From CAYWVR01 sp964461715 (GTDB lineage: Bacteria > Planctomycetota > Phycisphaerae > FEN-1346), in contig CAYWVR010000067.1 of assembly GCA_964461715.1 (NCBI GenBank), forward strand, positions 1 through 8,802: a stretch of DNA of 8,802 nucleotides, written 5' to 3'. The notes below the pieces were generated by a model. That model made no database searches. It saw only the letters and a program-made list of their open reading frames with translations, and was not told the DNA's origin. Positions 1 to 6,385 of the stretch are shown piece by piece. Position 1 is the stretch's first letter. Every line of letters starts with the position of its first letter. The translations under genes were made by a program, and so were the position numbers.

Positions 1-51
1 CCGCTGCGTCCTCCGCTCCAGGTCCAAGGCACCCGCCGCCGGCGTCCGGGC

Positions 52-1554
52 CTACTGGTCGGTTTCGGCCGACCGGGCAATCCGCACGACCCCGGCCTCC
101 GCGCGGCAAGAGGCCAATCGGTCGACCGGAAACGTGCCGGCCCGGCGTACGGTGCGCGGCTCGTCGATGGGAACCCAGAGGCGAAGCTCGCCGTCGCCGG
201 CCTGGAGCGCCTGAAGGGCACTCTCGGGAAGCGACAGGACAAAGTACCCGTTCCGGTCGATGGGGGCGACGATGCCCGTCGGCTCGCCGCGCACGTAGAC
301 CGCCACCGACACCCCTGCCTCCGGCCAAGGCGGCGTCTCCAGGTACGCGGCACAGCCGTCCTCGAAGAGCACGCGCCCGTACCATGTGCGGCGCCGCTCG
401 GCGTCCGGCAGCACGACGGTGCTGACGCCGTCCGACGCCGCATCCAGCGTGACTTCGCCCTCGGCGAACGAGGCAAACCGCGTTCGGTCGGCAGCAAACG
501 GCAGCACGGCCAGCCGGTACGTTCCTGCCGGAAGTCCCGAGAGGTGGAACCTCCCGTCCGGCCGCGCTACCAGCCAGCGGTAGGCGAACCGGTGGACGCG
601 CGGCCCGTGCCAATCCTCCACCTCGTTTCGAAGATCGACGACGAAACGTTCCAATGGCCGGCCCCGCTCGTCCACCGCGCGCCCGTGGAGCGTCGCCGAG
701 CCCGTCGGAAACGGCGGGACACGTAGGTCGACCCGGGCATCAACGTCGTGCGTTTCTTCCCGAACGTACTGGTGCCGCTTGCCGAGATACCCTGGCATGG
801 GCTCTTCCCACACGGCGCCCACGCGATAGATCGTCCCCTCCCAGGGCACCCTATAGGTTCCATCCGACCCGGTCCGGATGTCGGCGAACTGTCCGAGGCC
901 GGCCACGCCTCGGATCTGAACCAGGGCGTATGGCAAGGCCGCGCCGTCGGGGCCAAGGACGCAGCCGTGGATCACCTGCGTGCCGCGCCGGTCGTCCGCG
1001 ACGTCGCGGGTGCGTCCTGGTTGGGCCGCACGCGACCACCGAGCGGACCAGAGACGCAGCCGCACGCGGGCCGGGGCGGAGGAGGAAACACGCAAGGGAA
1101 GCGGCCACGTCGCGGGCACGCCGACCGCGTCCTTGGCCACCGCCCCGACGTGCCACGACCCGGGCGGCAAACCGTCGAGTGTGTACACCCCGGATCCCGG
1201 AACGGCACGGACGCACGCGGGCGGATCGACCCCGGCGGGCTCCGTGAAGAGGCCGAGGAGGGCCTCGCCCTCGACGCCCTCCTCCGCCGTCACGTCAACC
1301 GTCAACTCCCCGCCCATCGTGACCTCCTGCCACGGCCCGGCCGCACGGTCGGCGGCCAGGTCGTGAAGGCGGCGGCTGCGGTCGGCCAGCAGGTCCTCGG
1401 TCACGAGTTCGTCCTGCCGCAGCAGGAACCACGCGTCGCCCCCACAATCCGTGAAGGCCCCGGCGTTCGGCCGGACGTCCGCCGGGCCCGCGCAGCCCAG
1501 GACTCCCACGAGAGACACGAGAACGAATCGCGGCAGAAGAGCTTGCATGTTCAC
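52..1554 (-). CDS. Secreted lipoprotein with carboxypeptidase-regulatory-like repeats
   Basis: A 500-residue protein of unknown specific role, probably anchored to the outer side of a membrane. Residues 1-21 form a lipoprotein signal: a hydrophobic stretch ending in VLGC, with Cys21 as the lipidated residue. About four beta-sandwich repeats of the carboxypeptidase regulatory-like / CnaB-like type follow, near 82-142, 192-282, 286-352 and 390-470. Their hallmarks are G-x-V/A-x-(D)-x-x-G at each repeat start and turns such as DGTYRVP, DGRFHLSGLPAGTYRL and RNGYFVLSLP. Such repeats are usually structural or carbohydrate/surface-binding modules. No enzymatic motif is visible. I chose the GTG at 1554 because an AGGAG (plus-strand CTCCT at 1564-1568) lies 9 bases upstream; the in-frame ATG at 1548 would have a 15-base spacing. 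The gene is separated from the metal operon by a terminator and a pseudogene, so it is a separate transcription unit. The coding call is firm and the function is not. Confidence 0.88.
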   Translation of the reverse strand: MNMQALLPRFVLVSLVGVLGCAGPADVRPNAGAFTDCGGDAWFLLRQDELVTEDLLADRSRRLHDLAADRAAGPWQEVTMGGELTVDVTAEEGVEGEALLGLFTEPAGVDPPACVRAVPGSGVYTLDGLPPGSWHVGAVAKDAVGVPATWPLPLRVSSSAPARVRLRLWSARWSRAAQPGRTRDVADDRRGTQVIHGCVLGPDGAALPYALVQIRGVAGLGQFADIRTGSDGTYRVPWEGTIYRVGAVWEEPMPGYLGKRHQYVREETHDVDARVDLRVPPFPTGSATLHGRAVDERGRPLERFVVDLRNEVEDWHGPRVHRFAYRWLVARPDGRFHLSGLPAGTYRLAVLPFAADRTRFASFAEGEVTLDAASDGVSTVVLPDAERRRTWYGRVLFEDGCAAYLETPPWPEAGVSVAVYVRGEPTGIVAPIDRNGYFVLSLPESALQALQAGDGELRLWVPIDEPRTVRRAGTFPVDRLASCRAEAGVVRIARSAETDQ

Positions 1555-1563
1555 AGACGTAGT

Positions 1564-1568
1564 CTCCT
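1564..1568 (-). promoter_or_regulatory. Ribosome binding site of the lipoprotein gene
   Basis: AGGAG on the minus strand ends 9 bases before the GTG at 1554. It decides for GTG over the ATG two codons later. I see no convincing promoter hexamers in 1569-1729; that stretch otherwise holds nothing I recognise. Confidence 0.6.
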
Positions 1569-1729
1569 GAAGCCCGTGTCCGTCGTCCCCTCCTTGGACG
1601 CCTCAGCGGGTCCGACGTTCGTACCGAGACTTGTGGGCAGCGACCGGTGGGGGGGTAGGATCCCCGCAGTCCATGAAAACCATCTGCCGGTGCCCAAGCC
1701 CCCCGAGATGGAATCGTCGCCGGCCATCC

Positions 1730-2041
1730 CATGCTGTGTGGAGCGACGAGGCGCGCCGGAAGGACGCGTGGGAGGAGCGGTGGCCAAAGATCTGCGCGGC
1801 GGGCCTGATGCTCATGGACCTGGGGCGGCCCTGGCGGATGCTCGGCATGACCCGCACTCCGCTCCTGGCTCCGGAAGCCTGGCACGAGATCGGCGAGGGC
1901 GCTGCCGACCCGGACTGCGGTTTCCCTCGGCACAACGTCTTCCCGGGCGGGATGATCCTCGAGGATTCGGGCGAGGTCAAGATTTACTACGGGACCGCCG
2001 ACGTCGACGACCTGCTGGCTCTCTACACCCCCTGCTCACCG
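1730..2041 (+). pseudogene. GH130 glycoside phosphorylase, C-terminal remnant
   Basis: The plus-strand frame reads as the last quarter of a GH130 (mannosyl-phosphorylase type) five-bladed propeller protein. Family features seen: AGLMLMDLGRPWRMLGMTRTP (1799 onward), then PLLAPE, then NVFPGGMILEDSGEVKIYYG (about 1934-1993). Functional members continue YYG-AADT-...-LATADVDDLLAL. Here YYG (1985-1993) runs straight into TADVDDLLAL, so about nine codons, including the conserved AADT motif, are missing in frame. The N-terminal three quarters of the enzyme are absent. A compressed HAV at 1730 may correspond to the usual YHGV, with a likely frameshift just before it. No stop codon ends the frame near the homologous C-terminus; it runs on through the antisense of the next gene. 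I infer a dead, decaying fragment. Full-length GH130 proteins are about 300-380 residues. The family is recognised from memory of its motifs. Confidence 0.7.
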
Positions 2042-2050
2042 CCCCCGTGG

Positions 2051-2075
2051 AAAAAACCGCTCCGGGAGCCGTTTT
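2051..2075 (-). terminator. Intrinsic terminator (possibly bidirectional) after the ArsR-like gene
   Basis: The stem is GCTCC/GGAGC (2059-2063 with 2065-2069). It is extended past one C-C mismatch by C-G and four A-T pairs (2053-2057 with 2071-2075). On the minus strand the GC stem is followed by six T (complement of A at 2051-2056), the classic intrinsic terminator form. It lies 33 bp past the stop of the ArsR-like gene at 2108. On the plus strand four T follow the stem, so it may once also have ended the GH130 transcript. Confidence 0.65.
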
Positions 2076-2107
2076 CGCTAACACGGTGTAAGCGTTTGCG
2101 TCACGCG

Positions 2108-2422
2108 TCAGGCGAGCAGGGGCTTGAGGGACGCGGCGTCAGGAACCTTGCCGGCAACCTTGTGGGCCAGCGGGCGGCGGACCTCCGGCTCGCGCACGGC
2201 GGCCTGACCGCCAGCCTTCGCCTGCTGCTCCTTGTGATAGATGAGGTGCATGATCGGACCGATGGCGATGCTGAAAACCACCGCCCCGACTTGCTCCGCG
2301 ATGTCGCAGACGCACTGCTCGCCGTCGGCGAAGCAATGCATGATGGCGAGGCGGATTGGATGCCCCGCCGCCTGGATGACCTCGGCTTGGAGCCGATGGA
2401 GCTCGTCGCTCTTGGAGTCCAT
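2108..2422 (-). CDS. Chimeric ArsR-family regulator lacking the recognition helix
   Basis: A 104-residue product. Residues 1-47 match the N-terminal half of ArsR-type metal-responsive repressors: an amphipathic first helix, then AGHPIRLAIMHC, then GEQCVCDIAEQVGA. The CVCD motif (37-40) corresponds to the metal/arsenite-binding ELCVCD of the family. After residue about 47 the similarity stops abruptly. The expected recognition helix (S-x-V-S-x-H-L) and wing are absent. In their place are a hydrophobic run (AVVFSIAIGPIMHLIY, 47-62) and a basic/alanine-rich tail to residue 104. The protein could not bind DNA in the usual way. I infer a deletion fusing arsR to the end of another, possibly membrane-protein, gene. 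Start: ATG at 2422; the upstream Shine-Dalgarno is weak. It follows troD by 157 bp on the same strand and is followed by a good terminator, so it may still be transcribed. It could equally be called a pseudogene. Confidence 0.6.
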   Translation of the reverse strand: MDSKSDELHRLQAEVIQAAGHPIRLAIMHCFADGEQCVCDIAEQVGAVVFSIAIGPIMHLIYHKEQQAKAGGQAAVREPEVRRPLAHKVAGKVPDAASLKPLLA

Positions 2423-2502
2423 GGTTCGTGCCGACCCCGTGAGTATACGACTGCGTGCCCACAGCGGGACGCAGCGGAGTTGACAGTCAAGGGGATTCCG
2501 GG

Positions 2503-2577
2503 GCCACCGTCGGGTTGGTGGCACGGGCCCACGCGATACCGCATGAGCATGCCACCCGCGTGCGGCGCAAGCGCCGC
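2503..2577. repeat. Cluster of three short inverted repeats after troD
   Basis: Three consecutive hairpin-forming sequences sit in the troD to arsR-like gap. CCACC pairs with GGTGG over an 8-base loop (about 2503-2520). GCATG and CATGC flank AG (2541-2552). GCGGCGC and GCGCCGC flank AA (2562-2577). The last begins 3 bases past the troD stop codon. None has a T-run, so they are poor intrinsic terminators. They may protect the 3' end of the troABCD mRNA or mark a processing site; this role is inference. Confidence 0.4.
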
Positions 2578-2579
2578 GG

Positions 2580-3884
2580 CTAACTCGACTTACGCCCCGC
2601 CGGGATGTCCTTTCCGTGGGGGTCTCGGGTGGGACGATCGGACTCGGCGGCGAGACGGCCCTGCATCTCGACCGTCGTGACGTGCTCAAGGCGTTCGGCC
2701 GGGGCGTGGACGTGGTCGGGGGCGAGGCCCAGCCGCTTCGCCAGATACGTCTCCCACAGTCGGTGGGCCCGGACAAGCCCGGCGGCCTCCTCGCGGCCGG
2801 CCTCGGTGAGCCGCAACGTACCGTCACCCCCGATCTTCCCCTGCGACCGGAGCCGCGCAAGGGCCAGCCGACTGACCCATCGCCGCACCCCCATCATCTG
2901 GTCGAGCATGACGGGCGCCTCGCCGGCCCGCTCGCTCGCCCCCGCCTCCTCCAGCCGATACAGGAGCCCCAGCAGGTCCTGCTGAACGATGCGGAAGCTG
3001 AGCCGCGCCCGGTCCGCGAGCTTCGAGAGGACCCCGTGCCGCGGGGCCGCCAGCAGCACCACGACGAACAGGGCCCCCGCCACGACCGCCATCATCCCCG
3101 ACGTGTTCGTATCCGCATAGCCGAACCAGTCGGGAACGGTGACCGCCGAGACGTACCCGAGCGCGGCGCTGGCGGCCCCGACCACGAGGCTCATGAGAAG
3201 CATCACGCCCAGGCGGTCGGTCAGCAGCCGGGCCGTCGCCGCGGGCACGATGAGCATGGCGATGACGAGGATGCTGCCGATCGACTCGAACGCCGCCACC
3301 GTCGTCACGGCCACCATAGTCATCAGCAGGTACCGCATGACGCGGGCATTGATGCCCACAGTCGTCGCCAGGGCCGGGTCGAACGAGCTGATTTTAAGCT
3401 CCTTGTAGAAGAGGGCGACGAAGACGATGTCCGCAAGGAAGACGCCCCCGAGCACCAGGGCGGCCTGCGGCACTTCGTATCCGAGAACCGTCAACGTGTA
3501 GATGGGCGTATATTCAATGGCCCCGTAGAGGACGCACCCGGGGTCGAGGTCGACGTGGTCGGCGAAGCGTCGAAGCAGAATAAGGCCGACGGCGAACAGG
3601 GTCGTGAAGACAACGCCCATGGCCGCCCCGCGCTCGACGCGGCCGAAGGTCGAGACCCACTGGATGAAGACGGCCGTGAGCACCCCCACCGCCGCCGCTC
3701 CCAGGAACATGAAGAGGCTCGCCCGGCTCCCCGTGAGGAAGAACGCGATTGCCAGACCCGGCAGGACGGCGTGGCTGATAGCATCGCCCATCATACTCAT
3801 CCGCCGAAGCACGAGGAAGCAGCCCAACAGCGCGCAGCTCATCCCGCACAGGGCGCCGATCGCGATGATCCAGAAGTCGTACAT
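2580..3884 (-). CDS. troD: Metal ABC transporter permease with fused MntR/DtxR-like C-terminal domain
   Basis: A 434-residue second permease of a Mn/Zn/Fe ABC-3 importer. Residues 1-281 hold about eight to nine membrane helices with the family signature MGDAISHAVLPGLAIAF (32-48) and the IAMLIVPAATARLLTDRL segment (208-225) that forms the ATPase coupling region. Residues 295-434 are cytoplasmic and resemble a DtxR/MntR repressor: a helix QDLLGLLYRLEEAG (302-315), a winged helix with DQMMGVRRWVSRLALARL (328-345), then AHRLWETYL and AERLEHV. His374, Glu397, Glu400 and His401 align with MntR ligands His77, Glu99, Glu102 and His103. Asp303 aligns with Asp8, but Gly306 replaces Glu11. The ending DPHGKDIP (421-428) is the DtxR-family tail motif. 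The start ATG has GAGGA 4 bases upstream, overlapping the troC stop, with only 6 bp between the genes. Ordinary ABC-3 permeases are about 270-300 residues, so the extra 150 residues are the fusion. Confidence 0.93.
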   Translation of the reverse strand: MYDFWIIAIGALCGMSCALLGCFLVLRRMSMMGDAISHAVLPGLAIAFFLTGSRASLFMFLGAAAVGVLTAVFIQWVSTFGRVERGAAMGVVFTTLFAVGLILLRRFADHVDLDPGCVLYGAIEYTPIYTLTVLGYEVPQAALVLGGVFLADIVFVALFYKELKISSFDPALATTVGINARVMRYLLMTMVAVTTVAAFESIGSILVIAMLIVPAATARLLTDRLGVMLLMSLVVGAASAALGYVSAVTVPDWFGYADTNTSGMMAVVAGALFVVVLLAAPRHGVLSKLADRARLSFRIVQQDLLGLLYRLEEAGASERAGEAPVMLDQMMGVRRWVSRLALARLRSQGKIGGDGTLRLTEAGREEAAGLVRAHRLWETYLAKRLGLAPDHVHAPAERLEHVTTVEMQGRLAAESDRPTRDPHGKDIPAGRKSS

Positions 3885-3890
3885 GCTTCC

Positions 3891-5423
3891 TCAACCGGCC
3901 TCCGGGCCCACCGACGCGGGCCGACCCAGGGCGTGGGGACTGGGCGGCACGGCCAAATCCGGGTACCGGTCCTTCAGGAGCCCCTCCAGCTCGCGCACGA
4001 GGCCGGGGCCGAGCACGTCCTCCACGTCGTCGGCATCGCGGTCCACGTGGCTGGCCGCGACGTCGGCGTAGCTCACCAGGTACATCTCCCAGAGACGATG
4101 GTTGCGGACGACACGGGCCGCCTCCTCGACGCCCGTCTCCGTAAGGGCCCACGTGCCGTCCGCCTTCCGGCGCACGAGGCCCGCCCGGCGGCCCCGGACC
4201 AGCAGCGCGTCGAGCCGGCGCGGGGTCCAGGACCGCATGCCCAGAAGCTCGCCCCGCCCGATCCCCCGCTCGGCCATGGCGGCGACGTCCTCGTGGGTGC
4301 GACCGGCGGCATCGGCCTCCGCAGCCTCGTAGACGGCCCGCAGGAGGTGCTGGCGCCCCGTCTTTCGGACCAGACGCCGGTGGCGGAGCAACCGCGCCAG
4401 CACGCCGCGCGACGGCCCGAAGATCATGCTCACCAGAAACAGGCCCGCGCTCGTCACCACAATCACCGCCCCGGCGGGGAGGCGCGGGAGGAGCGCCGAG
4501 AGACTCGCCCCGAACCATCCGCACGCCGCCCCCACCACCGCCGCCCCGATGAGCATGGCCAACAGCCGCTCGGTCCAGAACCGGGCCGCCGCGGGCGGGA
4601 TGATGAGCATGGCGATGATGAGGATCAGGCCCACCGCCTGGAGGCCGATGACCGTCACCGCCGCCACGAGGGCAAGCATGACCCCGTCGATGCGTATGAC
4701 GGGCCAGCCCCGGGCGGCGGCGTATGTCTCGTCGAAACAGACGAGGGCGAACTCCTTGTAGAGGAGCACGCATACGAAACCGACGACCCCCGCCGCCCCG
4801 AGGATCAGCCACAGATCGCTCCGGACAACCGAGGCGGTCTTTCCGTAGATGAACGACTCCAGGCCCGCCGCGCTTCCTTCCGGCATCTTCTGGATGACGC
4901 CCAGCAGGGCGATGCCCAGGCCGAAGAAAACGCTCAGGACGATCCCGAGGGCCGCGTCGTCGCCGAGGATCGTCAGCCGCTTGATCAGCAGCACGCACCC
5001 CACGCCCCCGAGGCCGAACGCCAGCGCTCCGGCTAGCAGGCCGGGCAGCGACTTGCCCGACCCGCCCATCAGGGCCATGACGATGAACGCCGCCGCCACC
5101 CCGGGGAGCGTGGCGTGGCTGATCGCGTCGCCCATCAGGGCGCGCTTGCGGAGCGTGAGGAACGTGCCGATCAGGCCCGCCGCCATCCCCAGGACGGCCG
5201 TGCTGAGGACGACGAGACGCGTGTTGTAGTCGCGGAGGCGCAGCACGTGCCCCACCTCCTCGAGGCTCGGCCAGTCGATCCGCGTGTCGGTGATGGAGCC
5301 GGCCGCGGGACGGTCGGCGGCTTCGGCAAAGCGCGCCACCGGGCCGACACCCACCGCCGTCGCACTGACGACGAGGGCAACGAAGAGCAGACGCAACCGT
5401 CGAGCTCGAAAGGCCGAAAGCAT
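3891..5423 (-). CDS. troC: Metal ABC transporter permease with N-terminal extension and degenerate DtxR-like C-terminal domain
   Basis: A 510-residue first permease of the operon. Residues 1-36 look like a signal sequence or first membrane anchor (RARRLRLLFVALVVSATAVG, ending near AEA-A). A short extracytoplasmic linker (37-68, with DWPSLEEVGHVLRLRDYNT) follows. The ABC-3 membrane core spans 69-336, with MGDAISHATLPGV (97-109) and AMLIIPPAAARFWTERL (271-287). Residues 352-510 form a winged-helix/DtxR-like cytoplasmic domain: GRQHLLRAVYEAAEA, WTPRRLDALLVRGRRAGLV, and NHRLWEMYL. His442 matches the MntR His77 position. The ligand cluster E-x-x-E-H reads D465-D-V-E468-D469, and the N-terminal ligand positions are not acidic. 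Metal binding is therefore doubtful or altered. AGAGGA, overlapping the troB stop codon, lies about 9 bases before the ATG at 5423. It should pair with TroD in the membrane and be driven by TroB. Confidence 0.93.
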   Translation of the reverse strand: MLSAFRARRLRLLFVALVVSATAVGVGPVARFAEAADRPAAGSITDTRIDWPSLEEVGHVLRLRDYNTRLVVLSTAVLGMAAGLIGTFLTLRKRALMGDAISHATLPGVAAAFIVMALMGGSGKSLPGLLAGALAFGLGGVGCVLLIKRLTILGDDAALGIVLSVFFGLGIALLGVIQKMPEGSAAGLESFIYGKTASVVRSDLWLILGAAGVVGFVCVLLYKEFALVCFDETYAAARGWPVIRIDGVMLALVAAVTVIGLQAVGLILIIAMLIIPPAAARFWTERLLAMLIGAAVVGAACGWFGASLSALLPRLPAGAVIVVTSAGLFLVSMIFGPSRGVLARLLRHRRLVRKTGRQHLLRAVYEAAEADAAGRTHEDVAAMAERGIGRGELLGMRSWTPRRLDALLVRGRRAGLVRRKADGTWALTETGVEEAARVVRNHRLWEMYLVSYADVAASHVDRDADDVEDVLGPGLVRELEGLLKDRYPDLAVPPSPHALGRPASVGPEAG

Positions 5424-5436
5424 CGGCGACGTTCCT

Positions 5437-6243
5437 CTAGGGCCGGGCGCGGGCCATCTCCCGGGCGGCCTCGTCCAGCAGCGTCAACTTCCCGCCGTAC
5501 GTCTTCTTGAGGTTCTGGGGCGTGAAGACCTCCTCGGTCGGGCCCACCGCCACGATCCGCATGTTCAGAAGAACCACCCAGTCGAAGTACTCCGCCACGG
5601 TCTGGAGGTCGTGATGGACGCACAGGACTGTCTTCCCGGCGGCCCGCAGGTCGTGGAGGATGCGGACGATGGCCTTCTCGGTGGCCGCGTCGACGGCGGC
5701 GAAGGGCTCGTCCATGAAGTAGAGGCCGGCGTCCTGAGCCAGGGCCCGCGCGAGGAACACGCGCTGCTGCTGGCCGCCGGAGAGCTGGCTGATCTGGCGA
5801 TGGGCAAAGTCGGCCATGCCCACCCGATCGAGCGCCTCCATCGCCGCCTCCCGATGCTTGCGCGTCACGGGCAGGCACCAACCGATCTTGCCGTAGCGGC
5901 CCATCGTGACGACGTCCAGGGCGCTGACGGGGAAGTCCCAGTCGACGCTCTCGCGCTGCGGCACGTAACCGACGAGATGCCGCTGTCGCCGATACCGCTT
6001 GCCGTAGATGAGGACGCGGCCCGAGACCGTCGGCACGAGGTCGAGGCAGGCCATGATGAGGGTGCTCTTGCCGGCGCCGTTCGGGCCCAGGATGCCGATG
6101 ACCTTGCCCTCGGGCGCGTCGAAGTCGATGTCCCAAAGGACGGGCTTGCGGTGATACGCGACCGTCATGTCGTGGACCGAAAGGGGCGCGTCCGCGGAGT
6201 GCTCGGCGCCCGAGGCGACGGGGTCAAGGGGCGGCGCGGCCGA
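5437..6243 (-). CDS. troB: Metal ABC transporter ATP-binding protein, N-terminus in the assembly gap
   Basis: ATPase of a Mn/Zn/Fe importer. Numbered from the internal ATG at 6168: Walker A GPNGAGKST (28-36), Q-loop in VPQRESVDWDFPVS (69-82, with the DWDFPV typical of this subfamily), signature LSGGQQQR (129-136), Walker B LYFMDEPFAAVD (149-160, catalytic Glu154) and H-loop His186 in VHHDL. The frame stays open upstream of 6168 for 25 codons to the N run. It encodes PLSVHD directly before MTVAYHRKP, which matches the usual first beta-strand of these ATPases, so the 6168 ATG is internal. No ATG, GTG or TTG lies between 6169 and 6243 in frame. The likely start is the ATG at 6352 on the far side of the gap, 24 bp after the troA stop. 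The 3' end is followed 13 bp later by troC. Confidence 0.93.
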   Translation of the reverse strand, partial: SAAPPLDPVASGAEHSADAPLSVHDMTVAYHRKPVLWDIDFDAPEGKVIGILGPNGAGKSTLIMACLDLVPTVSGRVLIYGKRYRRQRHLVGYVPQRESVDWDFPVSALDVVTMGRYGKIGWCLPVTRKHREAAMEALDRVGMADFAHRQISQLSGGQQQRVFLARALAQDAGLYFMDEPFAAVDAATEKAIVRILHDLRAAGKTVLCVHHDLQTVAEYFDWVVLLNMRIVAVGPTEEVFTPQNLKKTYGGKLTLLDEAAREMARARP

Positions 6244-6343
6244 NNNNNNNNNNNNNNNNNNNNNNNNNNNNNNNNNNNNNNNNNNNNNNNNNNNNNNNNN
6301 NNNNNNNNNNNNNNNNNNNNNNNNNNNNNNNNNNNNNNNNNNN
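6244..6343. other. Assembly gap (100 N)
   Basis: Exactly 100 undetermined bases, the conventional length for a scaffold gap of unknown size. It lies inside the 5' end of troB. The true missing length is unknown and should not be read as 100 bp. Confidence 0.98.
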
Positions 6344-6361
6344 TGGACTCATGCGTTCTCC
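6344..6361 (-). promoter_or_regulatory. Probable troB translation start (GGAG and ATG at 6352)
   Basis: On the minus strand GGAG (6361-6358) is followed after 5 bases by ATG (6352-6350) and two further codons (Ser, Pro) before the N run. It is 24 bp downstream of the troA stop, the position where troB should start. If correct, the N-terminal codons of TroB lie in the gap. Confidence 0.6.
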
Positions 6362-6371
6362 ATCAAGTGAA

Positions 6372-6385
6372 GGGGGTCAGCCCCC
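6372..6385 (-). other. GC stem-loop over the troA stop codon
   Basis: GGGGG (6372-6376) and CCCCC (6381-6385) flank a four-base loop containing most of the TGA stop of troA. In mRNA this gives a perfect five-pair G-C hairpin just before the troB ribosome site. There is no T-run, so it is not a strong terminator. Intercistronic hairpins after binding-protein genes often raise their expression relative to the membrane genes; that role here is inference. Confidence 0.4.

Noticed and set aside
748..2091. 447-codon plus-strand frame across the lipoprotein gene and beyond
   Set aside because: It is mostly antisense to the lipoprotein gene, shows no family features, and carries the GH130 remnant in a different frame.
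2442..2490. TATACT (minus, 2442-2447) and TTGACAGTCAA palindrome (2480-2490) upstream of the ArsR-like gene
   Set aside because: TATACT is a fair -10, but the only -35-like TTGACT is 37 bases away, far beyond a working spacer, and no ATA-n6-TAT ArsR operator is present. It could be an operator half, but this is unsupported.
3514..4998. 494-codon minus-strand frame spanning troC and troD
   Set aside because: It is an alternative frame of the two permeases and consists of Arg/Gly/Pro-rich shadow sequence.
2616..5036. 806-codon open frame on the plus strand
   Set aside because: It is antisense to troD and troC. The composition (Arg, His, Asp, Gln, Pro rich, no hydrophobic core) is typical of the shadow of a GC-rich membrane-protein gene.
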